Counted from the stretch's first letter, positions 26,560-35,454 are shown. The stretch: 64,000 nucleotides of DNA from CAZQRP01 sp964596125 (GCA_964596125.1 CAZQRP010000017.1:1-64000), one strand, 5' to 3'. A program made the numbers and translations. Notes: generated by a model from the letters alone, not told the origin.

Positions 26560-27855
26560 TCACATCATAGTAACTAGTAATGTGCTGAGTATGGGAAATG
26601 CGACCAGCATAGCAACATGTACACAATCAGCTATAAAGAATGGAATGATACCACGATAAAGATCACCCATAGAAACCTCAATGGTCCCGGCAAGGCCAAA
26701 CAGGTTGATACCAAATGGCGGTGTGATCATTCCTATCTCTATTACCCTGACCATTAACACGCTATACCATATCAGGTCCATTCCCATTCCCTCTACTGCG
26801 GGATAGATCATTGGAATAGTGAGAATTAATACGGCATAAATATCGAAAAACATACCACATATGATGTAAAACAATATAATGAGAAACAGGACAACATAGT
26901 TTGATACTGGTAATCCTACGATAAACTCACTGGCGGTGAATGGTAATTGCGTTATTGCCAGAAATGCATTAAACACGAAAGCGCCTACGAGCATTATAAT
27001 TATCATGGCTGCTGTTTTTGCGGTGTCCATTAGCGAGTCGAAAAAGGCCCGACCGGACATTTGTCGACGGGCAGCACTGATAACCAGAGCCCCAAAAGCA
27101 CCGATTCCACCTGCTTCAGTTGGTGTGAATACTCCAAAGTAGATACCGCCCATGATCAGGAGGAAAAGTAACAGCACCGGCCAGGTAAGCTTAAGGGACC
27201 ACAGCTTTTCTTTGATTGTTGTCTTCCCAATGCTCGGACCAATTTGTGGTTTGATTCTGCACATAATGAAAATTGTGACCATGTAGAAAATTATTTCCAG
27301 GATTCCAGGTATTATGCCAGCTATGAATAGTTTGCCGATAGATAATTCAGCCAGTATTCCAATAAGGACAAATCCCATACTTGGCGGTATTAAAATTCCC
27401 AGGGTACCACCGGCTGCTATAGCGCCGGCAGATAGAGTAGAGGAGTACCCCAGCCTTTTCATCTCTGGATGCGCGATCTTACCCATAGTTACCGCACCGG
27501 CTAAACTGGAACCACTGCAAGCGGCAAACAGGCCACATGCGCCCACTGTAGCCATAGCCAGGCCCCCTTTTAACTGGCCTACCCAGGCACGCGCTGTTTC
27601 ATACGCTTCTCTACCTATCCCGCTCTGAGACACAAATGCGCTCATAAGTAAGAAGAGTGGGATTACGGAAAAATGGTAGTTATTCATTTTATCAAACGGT
27701 AATATAGTCATCAGGTTAACTGCAGGATCGAGCCCGCCTATAAAAGCAAAGCCGGCAAAACCTACCAGAACCAGGGCGAAACCAACATGTACTCCCATTA
27801 ACAAAAGAAATATAAGGACAATCATACCTATGATGCCGACTTCAGCCTGGCTCAT
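26560..27855 (-). CDS. dctM: TRAP transporter large permease, system 2
   Basis: A 431-residue DctM, the same length as system 1 and similar along the whole sequence (VHVGFALVLVGFAGFAF, GGTLGILIPPSMGFVLIG, FTPTEAGGIGAFGAL). Its ATG overlaps dctQ by ATGA. No dctP lies directly upstream; instead a CocE/NonD hydrolase precedes dctQ. The likely binding protein is the divergent dctP at 30836. Confidence 0.93.
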   Translation of the reverse strand: MSQAEVGIIGMIVLIFLLLMGVHVGFALVLVGFAGFAFIGGLDPAVNLMTILPFDKMNNYHFSVIPLFLLMSAFVSQSGIGREAYETARAWVGQLKGGLAMATVGACGLFAACSGSSLAGAVTMGKIAHPEMKRLGYSSTLSAGAIAAGGTLGILIPPSMGFVLIGILAELSIGKLFIAGIIPGILEIIFYMVTIFIMCRIKPQIGPSIGKTTIKEKLWSLKLTWPVLLLFLLIMGGIYFGVFTPTEAGGIGAFGALVISAARRQMSGRAFFDSLMDTAKTAAMIIIMLVGAFVFNAFLAITQLPFTASEFIVGLPVSNYVVLFLIILFYIICGMFFDIYAVLILTIPMIYPAVEGMGMDLIWYSVLMVRVIEIGMITPPFGINLFGLAGTIEVSMGDLYRGIIPFFIADCVHVAMLVAFPILSTLLVTMM

Positions 27856-28373
27856 TGCCTGAATACCTCCTTCAGTGTCTTAGAAATGTCTATTAGAAAT
27901 ACTACACACAACCAACCTAAACCAATAGCCATCATGAGCATAAAAGGCCAAAAGAGCAGGGATAAAGTCTCGGTTACGTAGCCCAGTTCTTTATTCATAT
28001 ATTCCTGTACTCGTAGCAAGGTCTGCCAGCATATCATTCCGGCTGTCGCCAGGCATATTAAATATGCAATAAAGTTTAATATAGCTTGTCCTCTTGGGCG
28101 AAACAGATCGATTATTATATTAATCCTGATGTTCCCCTTGAGAAGCTGACAATAGCCCATCCCCCAGCTTCCCGCTATAACCAATAGAAGCCCCACCAGT
28201 TCAAAGTCACCTTCCAACGGACGAAGAAAAACATAGCGCCCGACTACATTGATGACTACGATCATCATCATTGCAGCAAGCGCTACCGCAGAGACAACTG
28301 CCATCACTCTGCTTATCCACATAATTACTGTGTCAAACCGTGATACCTGCTCAATTTGAGACTGCTGATGCAA
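27852..28373 (-). CDS. dctQ: TRAP transporter small permease, system 2
   Basis: A 173-residue DctQ with four membrane helices and the conserved VGRYVFLRPLEGDFELVG segment after helix one. It follows the hydrolase gene by 51 bases with AAAGGAGAT before the ATG, so hydrolase, dctQ and dctM probably form one transcript. Confidence 0.9.
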   Translation of the reverse strand: MHQQSQIEQVSRFDTVIMWISRVMAVVSAVALAAMMMIVVINVVGRYVFLRPLEGDFELVGLLLVIAGSWGMGYCQLLKGNIRINIIIDLFRPRGQAILNFIAYLICLATAGMICWQTLLRVQEYMNKELGYVTETLSLLFWPFMLMMAIGLGWLCVVFLIDISKTLKEVFRQ

Positions 28374-28424
28374 TTTATCTCCTTTATAAACTTATTCGTT
28401 CTTCTTCTCTCTCTATAATACTAC

Positions 28425-30119
28425 TTACTCCGTATTTTTAATTTTTGGAATTACCGGTAGAAGCAGGTTGGATTTATATGTGGTATCATGGTAGATCCTG
28501 TGCAGCGTAGTCTTGCTACTACAGATATGCAAACCACCAGGTACAACGTCCATGCTGGCAATTTCCAACTCAATGCGGTGGCCGGTTTTAAATAAGTTTG
28601 AAATCGGCGAAAGACCAATTGCATACTCATATACCTTGCCCGGTATAACTGGCTCCCTTTGTGTATGCAAATGCCATGGCCGCCATGTTTTTGATTTACT
28701 CTCATCAATGGTCCTGTGCGATGCCTTGAGCCAGCTTGAAGTCAGCTCTCTGGACGAGCCATACGCATCGACATCTTTCAGTTTTACCAGCCAATTCGTA
28801 TCATCGGTATTAATTGAAGCGTAGAAATAGAAAGCTAACGGCCCAGTGATCTCCATGTCCTCGGGCAGAGGAGCAGTTGAGTATTTGATCGATTGGACGT
28901 GTGAAGTCTTATCAAGAGGTTCCTGAACAAAACAGTCAGCATCTTCGTCGAGGATCGGAGATTCAGGTGACAATCGCCCCCAGCTTCGCAGGTAGAATTT
29001 TGTCCATCTGGTCCTTGCCAGTGGCCACTCATGTTCATGACGCCATTGATTAGCTCCCATGACAAAAAGTTTTATTGGCGGTTCGTCCATTATCCCGGTG
29101 TCTATGCCTTTAAGCCAGTAGTCGAACCACCTCATCACCTCGTTATGCCATTGATGCCAGGGGCGGTCCACGGTACCCGGCTGGACCATAATGATTTTTT
29201 TGGGTGTATTTATCCCCATATAGAGACCAAAGGCTCCTTCACTCCAAACGGGAATCCATGGACCACCAGTGTATACAGGAACCTTTATACGGTCATATTT
29301 AGTATATGGCGTTCTTTCCCAGTAAAAGGGCCCGTCATTCGGATTCAGCAGGATATCGGCGAACAATGGATTTTTCGATGGGTATCGGAGTACGCTCCAG
29401 TAAATACTGTATTTTCTAAGGTCAGGATCGTTTAGTCTCTCTTGAAACAGGCTCTCTAGCTCTTTTTGAGGTAGTTTTTTCATAGTTGCTGATACGACGT
29501 TCTTAGGAGCATAACCACTGCCATTGGTTGGCCCCTCGTCCATACCTCTGCCACTGAAAAGCCGGTACATCATAGGGGTAATAACACCTCCCTCAGTGGC
29601 CACCTGACGGTACAAGTCGTACCATACCTCGAAAGGGAAAATAGCCTTGAGGTGTGGTGGCTGTTCGCTGGCGGTGAAGATCTGTTCGATTCCGAAATAG
29701 GATATGCCGATCATTCCCACATTACCATCACACCATGGCTGCTCTGCAATCCACTCTACCAGATCGTAGCCATCCTCGGCTTCACTCTTATCATTTATAC
29801 CGATGTGCTCTCCTTCTGAATCACCAGTTCCTCGGGCATCGGCGATAATGTGTACATAACCCCTCGATACCAGGTACTCAGTGTTTCCAGCTTCAATGCA
29901 GCCATCCCAGAGCAGCGAATCATGTTTTGATTGAGGAAGCTGAGGTAACACCTGAAGGTCTTTACCATAAACAGCCATTGCCAGCAGGGCTGGGAATTGC
30001 CCCTCGAAATCGGGGCGGTATATATCAAGTATCAGTCGAACTCCATCACGCATTGTAACGAATACATTTTTCTCGGATTTTACTTTGTATCGTTCACGTG
30101 ACTTCTGCTCACCGCCCAT
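28425..30119 (-). CDS. CocE/NonD-family hydrolase (X-Pro dipeptidyl-peptidase S15 fold)
   Basis: A 564-residue serine hydrolase of the CocE/NonD family. VTMRDGVRLILDIYRP near residue 23 and the GTGDSEGE loop near 97 precede the nucleophile elbow GISYFG near 150. The C-terminal jelly-roll (GPLAFYFYASINTDDTNW ... GHRIELEIAS) is complete. Members cleave esters or amides such as cocaine, glutaryl-7-ACA or acylated amino acids. No signal peptide is visible. The ATG follows AAGGGG. Its position ahead of a TRAP permease pair suggests that it hydrolyses an imported ester or amide, or makes the acid carried by the cell; this is inference. Confidence 0.85.
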   Translation of the reverse strand: MGGEQKSRERYKVKSEKNVFVTMRDGVRLILDIYRPDFEGQFPALLAMAVYGKDLQVLPQLPQSKHDSLLWDGCIEAGNTEYLVSRGYVHIIADARGTGDSEGEHIGINDKSEAEDGYDLVEWIAEQPWCDGNVGMIGISYFGIEQIFTASEQPPHLKAIFPFEVWYDLYRQVATEGGVITPMMYRLFSGRGMDEGPTNGSGYAPKNVVSATMKKLPQKELESLFQERLNDPDLRKYSIYWSVLRYPSKNPLFADILLNPNDGPFYWERTPYTKYDRIKVPVYTGGPWIPVWSEGAFGLYMGINTPKKIIMVQPGTVDRPWHQWHNEVMRWFDYWLKGIDTGIMDEPPIKLFVMGANQWRHEHEWPLARTRWTKFYLRSWGRLSPESPILDEDADCFVQEPLDKTSHVQSIKYSTAPLPEDMEITGPLAFYFYASINTDDTNWLVKLKDVDAYGSSRELTSSWLKASHRTIDESKSKTWRPWHLHTQREPVIPGKVYEYAIGLSPISNLFKTGHRIELEIASMDVVPGGLHICSSKTTLHRIYHDTTYKSNLLLPVIPKIKNTE

Positions 30120-30296
30120 TTTTTCCCCTTGGTATAATGCCGTCTATCGTGAGAAGTAGTATATTATAAACCATCTGTCAAGTCATTAATACCCGCATTA
30201 TGTCTTCTAGTGTGTAGCAAAAATTAAAAAAGGATGAGCGCCACAAAAGATTTTTGTATGGTCTATTTTCGTTAGTTTTTTGATCGAATTTTATGA

Positions 30297-30590
30297 TACC
30301 TGGCCTCTCAGGAACCCACTAGCCATGTTCGCAGTGTAGAACCAGTGAGTATATCCCATCAAAATAGAGTGCTCTTTCTTATCCCTCCACCCGGTGTTTA
30401 TATCCAGACCCAATTGCCATCCTCAATGCCAGGCTCCTTCGCTGTTTCCAGACTGATCGGTATACGTAGGTCCAGATATCTCTCACGTATCGAATCTATT
30501 TGCCTGTGCTCAGAGTGGTAGTAACCGTAAAACCTGCCACTGGTAATGAGCGTGAGAGGATATTCCTTGGCTAAATCAAGCGCACTGAAT
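30297..30590 (-). pseudogene. Decayed C-terminal fragment of a molybdopterin oxidoreductase
   Basis: The - strand translates as SALDLAKEYPLTLITSG, then RFYGYYHSEHRQIDSIRERY, then SLETAKEPGIEDGNWVWI followed by TAA. This matches the gene at 63433 (EYPLMLITGG, YGYYHSEHRQIESIRKRY, ETAKMLGIEDSDWVWIE). Similarity continues through further stop codons and a frame change to a segment reading EHG, stop, WVPERPG, against EHSWWFPEMPG in the intact gene. Similarity ends at about 30297. The N-terminal three quarters of the gene are absent. It is a relic of a third copy of this enzyme. Confidence 0.75.
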
Positions 30591-30663
30591 TACTACAACC
30601 TACGTATTGACAGCACGCATATGATGGAATATAATTGCCTCCTATGATTAACATTTAAGCTAT

Positions 30664-30682
30664 ATAAATACCAGGTATTTAT
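30664..30682. promoter_or_regulatory. 19-bp perfect palindrome upstream of dctP, system 2
   Basis: ATAAATACC and GGTATTTAT flank a single central A. It lies about 170 bases before the dctP ATG and 88 bases before the leader frame, where a promoter is expected. It could be an operator for a dimeric repressor. No regulator gene is adjacent. Confidence 0.35.
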
Positions 30683-30751
30683 TATTAAACAGACTGTGAT
30701 GTAACAACACATATTATAGATAGTATATAAAAAGGAGGTGATTGTTATTGA

Positions 30752-30820
30752 ATGTATTCAAGTAGTCCGTTAATAGCGTTGTTGTTATCGAACTGTATAT
30801 TTAATTTGAGTCATAATTAA
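30752..30820 (+). CDS. Candidate 22-residue leader peptide upstream of dctP, system 2
   Basis: AAGGAGGTGAT at 30732-30742 is a perfect match to the anti-Shine-Dalgarno sequence and is better than that of most genes in the window. Nine bases on, ATG opens a 22-codon hydrophobic frame (MYSSSPLIALLLSNC...) that stops 15 bases before the dctP ATG. The stop is followed at once by the GTGGAGGTG site of dctP. It resembles a translated leader. Confidence 0.4.
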   Translation: MYSSSPLIALLLSNCIFNLSHN

Positions 30821-30835
30821 GTGGAGGTGTGATAA

Positions 30836-31954
30836 ATGAATAGAAGATGGATTATGCTCATAGCAGTTGTATTTATTATTGTGGCATTATTATTACCTGC
30901 ATGTGCCAAGCCAGAACCAACTCCAACGCCTGCACCGAAACCAGCACCGACTCCGACTCCAGCCCCACCCCCAGAACCCAAAACGCTTAAATTATCTTAT
31001 ACCATGCCAAAGGGGGCATCCGTCGCACAAGGATTTGAATGGTGGGGACCGGAGTTCGAGAAACGTACCAATGGTCGCTACAAGGTAGAACTTTATCCGT
31101 CCAGTACTTTGGTACCAATACCAGCAGCTCTGGATGCGGTAAAAAAGGGGGTAGCTGAAATTGTAATGACCTCTACAGGAACGTTTCAAAAGGATTTCCC
31201 GTTATCTCTTGTTATGAGCCTTCCCACACTGGGATTCCCGCTGGGGCCGGATATAAAAGATTACGAGCCGGCATGGGAAGCCTGCTGGGAACTCATCAAC
31301 ACAGTCCCGGAAGTACAAGCTGAATTTAAGGATTACAAATTGCTCTGGCCTTTTGAATTAAACCCGTATTATCTTCTTTCCAAGAAAAAGGAGGTTCACA
31401 AGGCATCGGACTTTAAAGGTATGAAGGTCGGTGGCAGTGGTCAGAAAATGCTTTTAGTGACGGAGAATGGGGGTGCGTCGATTCATTCAATACCGCCTCA
31501 GACATATATGAATCTACAAAAAGGTGTTATGGAAGCCTCGTTTAATGCTCCCTCCCAAATAATGCATTATAAGCTTGATGAGTTGATAGATTACTATTAT
31601 TTCCAAGATTTTGGCTGTGGAACAATCGTTTTGTTAATGAATAAAGAAGTGTGGAATGCGCTATCGCCGCAGGATCAGAAGATAGTAGAAGAATCATGGC
31701 GCGAAGCATCTCAAGTATCTGCAAAGGGCATGCAGGTAGATGCTATAGGAGGAGAAGAGCAAGTTAAGAAAGCGGGCAAAAAAATTACCTACCCCACACC
31801 GGAAGAGACAGCTGCGTGGGAAAAGTCTTCTGGGGAAATAGTATTCTCCCGGTGGGCAAAGGATGCCCAAGATTTAGGTATCAGTGCTCAGGCTACTGAT
31901 AAAGTTCTTAATGCCTGGAAGGATTTGAGAAAGAAATATTTTCCTAATCTTTAG
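30836..31954 (+). CDS. dctP: TRAP substrate-binding lipoprotein, displaced partner of system 2
   Basis: A 372-residue DctP with signal peptide and lipobox LLPAC (Cys about residue 23), then a long Pro/Thr linker (PTPTPAPKPAPTPTPAP). The mature domain starts at KTLKLSYTMPKG. DFKGMKVGGSGQKMLL shows Gly where most relatives have the substrate-clamping Arg, as in system 1. It stands alone on the + strand, with its own terminator, and diverges from the hydrolase-dctQ-dctM operon. It is the closest candidate to complete that system. Confidence 0.9.
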   Translation: MNRRWIMLIAVVFIIVALLLPACAKPEPTPTPAPKPAPTPTPAPPPEPKTLKLSYTMPKGASVAQGFEWWGPEFEKRTNGRYKVELYPSSTLVPIPAALDAVKKGVAEIVMTSTGTFQKDFPLSLVMSLPTLGFPLGPDIKDYEPAWEACWELINTVPEVQAEFKDYKLLWPFELNPYYLLSKKKEVHKASDFKGMKVGGSGQKMLLVTENGGASIHSIPPQTYMNLQKGVMEASFNAPSQIMHYKLDELIDYYYFQDFGCGTIVLLMNKEVWNALSPQDQKIVEESWREASQVSAKGMQVDAIGGEEQVKKAGKKITYPTPEETAAWEKSSGEIVFSRWAKDAQDLGISAQATDKVLNAWKDLRKKYFPNL

Positions 31955-31971
31955 GCTGGTACCGTAAAGAG

Positions 31972-32009
31972 CAAGGCGTCCGGATGATACTATACCTCCG
32001 GACGCCTTG
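31972..32009 (+). terminator. Terminator after dctP, system 2
   Basis: A perfect 12-bp stem, CAAGGCGTCCGG and CCGGACGCCTTG, with a 14-base loop begins 17 bases after the dctP stop. The T-run after it is short. It stands in the 309-base gap between this gene and the convergent alcohol dehydrogenase. The remainder of that gap (32010-32263) shows nothing else that I can support. Confidence 0.7.
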
Positions 32010-32263
32010 TTGCTAACGAATTGCAGTTGATTGCACAGAGAATTAATTAATAGTTTCTATTTGCGGAATAAAGTATTAGCTAACAATAGACCTGATACCA
32101 TATTTGTAATGCCCCTTATTCAAATCTTAAAACCTGGTTATATCCTTCGGACTACAGGTAAAAGCAAATAAGACGCTACCTCCGGGGCTAATTGGCGACG
32201 CATATCAGACCATAGTCCAAAGGAAAACAAATGCTTTTAAATGCTGTGTCCGTTTCCTGTCTG

Positions 32264-33430
32264 CTAGAGAGCCGCGCGTAGAATTCGGACTATATCCTCT
32301 CGACTTACATTACGGGGATTATTGGTTTCCATAACATGACTCATCGCTGTAAACCTTTCTTTCGCCATTTCAGGTATATCAGACTCCATAATCCCAACAT
32401 CACTCATCTTCAGTATCATATCGAGGTCTCGAGCGAGACTTCGTACTGCCTCTACAGACTTTTTTGTTGCGTCCGTAACGGGGAGACCCTCTATCTTTTC
32501 CCCCATAAGTTCTGCTATCTTACCAAATTTCTTCGGGGCAGCCATCAAGTTGAATTCCATAACATGTGGCAACAATATAGTTAAGGCTGCTCCATGGCTA
32601 ATATGTGTCCTCTCTACTATACAGGCATCCATAGCATGTGCCAAGCCTATGCCATTAATCATTATTGAAGCAAGAGCCAGTGATGCAGCTATGGATAGAT
32701 GGTGCCTGGCTTCCAAATGTTTCTGACCTTCGACATAGGCCAACCGTAGATTATCAGCAATAAGCTTAATAGCTGTCTCTGCGAGCATATCTCCAACAAT
32801 ACTAGAGCGGGCGCTTACATAGCCCTCTATAGCATGGGTAAGTGCATCCATCCCCGTATCGGCTGTTATTCGTTGAGGTAAATTCAGTGTCAATTCAGGA
32901 TCTACTATCACTGCATCAGCCCACATCTGCGGTATACGAAGACCTTTCTTCAGTCCGTTCGTGTCATCAGTGACCATTGCCCCGATACCCCATTCACTTC
33001 CTGTACCGCTGGTAGTGGGAATCAGTATCTTAGGCAGTACCTTCTTGCCACCCTTCCCCTCGTTAATTAAATCTTGAGCTTTCATGCCACTGGGAGCTAT
33101 AACACTTACTACTTTAGTGCTGTCCATAACGCTCCCTCCACCAATACCTATTAGAAGATGATAGCCACCATCCCGTGCTTTTTGATTACATTCATCAATG
33201 GTGCTTGTCGGTGCATTCGGCAGACAGCCATCAAAGACATCAAATTTACACTTAGCTTTTTCAAGTAACATCCTTATCTTGTTAAGTAGACCTGCTTCCA
33301 TTACTCCCTTGTCTGTTACGATCAAAACTTTCTTTGCACCAAAATTCTGAATGATATTCCCCAAACTATTCACAGCACCTGGTCCCATTACTGTTTTTGG
33401 AATGTGTACCGAAAAAGTACCGATCACCAC
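32264..33430 (-). CDS. Iron-containing alcohol dehydrogenase (group III)
   Basis: A 388-residue NAD(P)-dependent alcohol dehydrogenase of the iron family. The nucleotide loop GGGSVMDSTKV is near residue 92 and PTTSGTGSEW near 140. The metal ligands are seen as D and H in MDALTHAIEGY, H in GIGLAHAMDA and H in THISHGAALTILLPH. The frame is open to a TTG at 33451, but GGAGGAG is placed for GTG 33430. Members reduce aldehydes or oxidise alcohols, including 4-hydroxybutyrate. The gene diverges from a LuxR-type regulator. Confidence 0.9.
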   Translation of the reverse strand: MVIGTFSVHIPKTVMGPGAVNSLGNIIQNFGAKKVLIVTDKGVMEAGLLNKIRMLLEKAKCKFDVFDGCLPNAPTSTIDECNQKARDGGYHLLIGIGGGSVMDSTKVVSVIAPSGMKAQDLINEGKGGKKVLPKILIPTTSGTGSEWGIGAMVTDDTNGLKKGLRIPQMWADAVIVDPELTLNLPQRITADTGMDALTHAIEGYVSARSSIVGDMLAETAIKLIADNLRLAYVEGQKHLEARHHLSIAASLALASIMINGIGLAHAMDACIVERTHISHGAALTILLPHVMEFNLMAAPKKFGKIAELMGEKIEGLPVTDATKKSVEAVRSLARDLDMILKMSDVGIMESDIPEMAKERFTAMSHVMETNNPRNVSREDIVRILRAAL

Positions 33431-33612
33431 GTTTACTCCTCCGTTTAACAATATTCACGTAATCATTTAAAGTCTGTATATCATCATCAAATATATTTTA
33501 TTGCAGTCAATTAAGTCAATGATTACTAATCCATTTTCTATAACTTCAACTATAGAGCCCACAAAATCTTGACATTGATATTGAAAAAGAGTAGCCTTTT
33601 CAGTGCAAAGTT

Positions 33613-34767
33613 GTGAACTTCGCTCGTATGAATATGAGTGTTAGCGTAAATCAAGATCTTCAGGATATTCTCCATTTGCACTCTATTGTGCATTCACAAT
33701 CAGACCTGGCAAATATGCGACGGAACTTACTCCGAGCTCTTCAAGAAGTGTTTCACATAAACAGTGCCACGTTTTGCTTGGCAAACCGTAGGTTAATAAA
33801 GATGGTTCCGGCTAAATCTCTTACCGTTAACATTCCCGAGTCTTATAGTGAACGATATATAGAGTATTATCATCGCTATGATCCGTTCTTGCTTTCCGAA
33901 TCAAAACAGATTGTTTATTGTAGTAGCTCTATCTTACCGTATCGGTCCGAGCTCGATTTTAAGTTTTACAACGAGTTTCTCATTCCACAGAATATACATC
34001 ACAGGTTGGTCATTTGCTTCCGCTCCGGATCTGATTTGCTGGGCCGGATTGATATTCATAGACCCAAGGAACTACCTCCCTTTTCTTCTATGGACTTGGC
34101 GAAGGCACGTATTTTAGCAGATTATGTTACCGTAGCTCTGAATAATTTGATCCTGATCAATAAAATTAAACAAGATAATGAAATATCAATGAAGGTAAGC
34201 AATTTCTCTTTACTGGGCATTCTTATTCTGGATTGGACGCTCAAACCCTCCTATCATAATTCTATGGCCAGGGAGATCTGTCTTTCGTTGTATAAACAGC
34301 GACCGAAGGCCAAAGTAATAGTAGATGACGGATTGATAATACCTTCAGAGGTTTTGGCTGATTGCCTGACCATAAAAAAACTTGTTCATACTCAAGATGC
34401 TGTCACTGTCTCCAAATATGATAGGATATTCTACATAAATGAGAACACAAAAATTTGCGTAAATACATCGCTTCTCAATTTGTCTGTCTCTGGGAAACCG
34501 GTCCCTCATTTTCTGCTATTTATTGAAAAATTCATCGAAGACAGCAGAACAATAAAAGAAGCTTTAATAACCAAGTACCGTTTCACGAAGAGAGAGCTAG
34601 AAATTGCTATGTTCGTTTGCATGGGTTTAACTAATGAAGAAATTAGCAGAAAACTCTGTATCAGTCAGTTCACGGTAGCGAACCATATTAAGAAAATATT
34701 TGAAAAAGCGGGAGTAAAGAACCGAACAAAGCTGACTCGTTTAATGCAAAATGATAAGCTCTGCTAA
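33613..34767 (+). CDS. LuxR-type transcription regulator with a GAF-like sensor
   Basis: A 384-residue protein. The C-terminal ~65 residues are a LuxR/GerE helix-turn-helix (FTKRELEIAMFVCMGLTNEEISRKL then TVANHIKKIFEKAGVKNRT), with conserved Glu, Gly and Lys. Residues ~15-190 look like a GAF-type ligand or redox sensor domain (by eye); there is no receiver domain. The start is uncertain: GTG at 33613 or ATG at 33628 or 33634, none with a strong ribosome site. It faces away from the iron alcohol dehydrogenase and may control it, itself, or the TRAP operon downstream. Confidence 0.8.
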   Translation: MNFARMNMSVSVNQDLQDILHLHSIVHSQSDLANMRRNLLRALQEVFHINSATFCLANRRLIKMVPAKSLTVNIPESYSERYIEYYHRYDPFLLSESKQIVYCSSSILPYRSELDFKFYNEFLIPQNIHHRLVICFRSGSDLLGRIDIHRPKELPPFSSMDLAKARILADYVTVALNNLILINKIKQDNEISMKVSNFSLLGILILDWTLKPSYHNSMAREICLSLYKQRPKAKVIVDDGLIIPSEVLADCLTIKKLVHTQDAVTVSKYDRIFYINENTKICVNTSLLNLSVSGKPVPHFLLFIEKFIEDSRTIKEALITKYRFTKRELEIAMFVCMGLTNEEISRKLCISQFTVANHIKKIFEKAGVKNRTKLTRLMQNDKLC

Positions 34768-34775
34768 CCGAATTT

Positions 34776-34809
34776 GGTAAAGATATTTAATTGATATATA
34801 TCTATTACC
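34776..34809. repeat. AT-rich inverted repeat downstream of the regulator
   Basis: GGTAAAGATAT pairs with ATATCTATTACC, with one bulged base. It begins nine bases after the regulator stop, between it and a convergent gene. It may be a weak bidirectional terminator. AT content makes chance more likely. Confidence 0.3.
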
Positions 34810-34889
34810 ATATATGCATATCGGTTTAACTCACCAAGCACTATATATTGTGGTATGATACAATTCTAAGAATTTCGAATATAAAAAGG

Positions 34890-35342
34890 TTATGGTAATA
34901 AAGAACCCCGACTAATAAATGCTCCAAGGAGAGTAAAAAGTCCAGCAACAATCACTAACAAAATAGCCTCAATAATGTGCCATCGTCTATCACTTTTGCG
35001 TTGTTTTTCTTGCCAATTTCTCCATTCTTCCCTATCTAACATTTCCATATGCTCCTTTGGTGTAAATCCCTGCGTCCATTTTGTAAACTTTGTACATTCT
35101 CTTTCTTTATTAATAATGTTATGTATATCTTTGTAGTTAGAAGTGTCTTGAGAATTGGTTATTTCAGCGTTAATATCGTAAGATTGTGCAAAGCATAATG
35201 GCAAATCTTCATATTGAGATATTCCATGTGGAGAAATTGTTGGGTCAAATTCTTTTTTCCGATAATCATACTCTGCTTCTACTAATGAACGGCTTTCTTT
35301 ATTTCGCAATGCTAAATAACCACACTCTGTACATTTAGACAT
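34890..35342 (-). CDS. Small zinc-ribbon membrane protein of unknown function
   Basis: A 150-residue protein with an N-terminal CTECGYLALRN, one half of a zinc ribbon, and a mid-region rich in Asp, Asn and Thr. A charged helix (WRNWQEKQRKSDRRW) leads into one C-terminal membrane helix (IIEAILLVIVAGLFTLLGAF). GGAGGTG precedes the ATG. It is probably anchored by its tail with the zinc site in the cytoplasm. I do not recognise the family. It stands alone between a regulator and a long gene-poor region. Confidence 0.65.
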   Translation of the reverse strand: MSKCTECGYLALRNKESRSLVEAEYDYRKKEFDPTISPHGISQYEDLPLCFAQSYDINAEITNSQDTSNYKDIHNIINKERECTKFTKWTQGFTPKEHMEMLDREEWRNWQEKQRKSDRRWHIIEAILLVIVAGLFTLLGAFISRGSLLP

Positions 35343-35432
35343 CCTGCACCTCCACTTGAAAGTGCAGTTATTCTATCATAGTTGTAATTTTTATATGATA
35401 CCTTTATTTCCGAAAGAGCCATATTTATTCTA

Positions 35433-35454
35433 TAGATACTATATATAGTATCTA
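35433..35454. promoter_or_regulatory. 22-bp perfect palindrome
   Basis: The half site TAGATACTATA is followed directly by its exact complement with no spacer. It is about 90 bases upstream of the zinc-ribbon membrane protein start and could be an operator for that gene. It is entirely A, T and few G/C, so folding energy is low and a hairpin role is less likely. Confidence 0.35.

Noticed and set aside
33613..34767. A quorum-sensing LuxR receptor.
   Set aside because: The N-terminal domain does not show the autoinducer-binding Trp/Tyr/Asp pattern, and no luxI-like gene is nearby. A general GAF-type sensor is the safer call.
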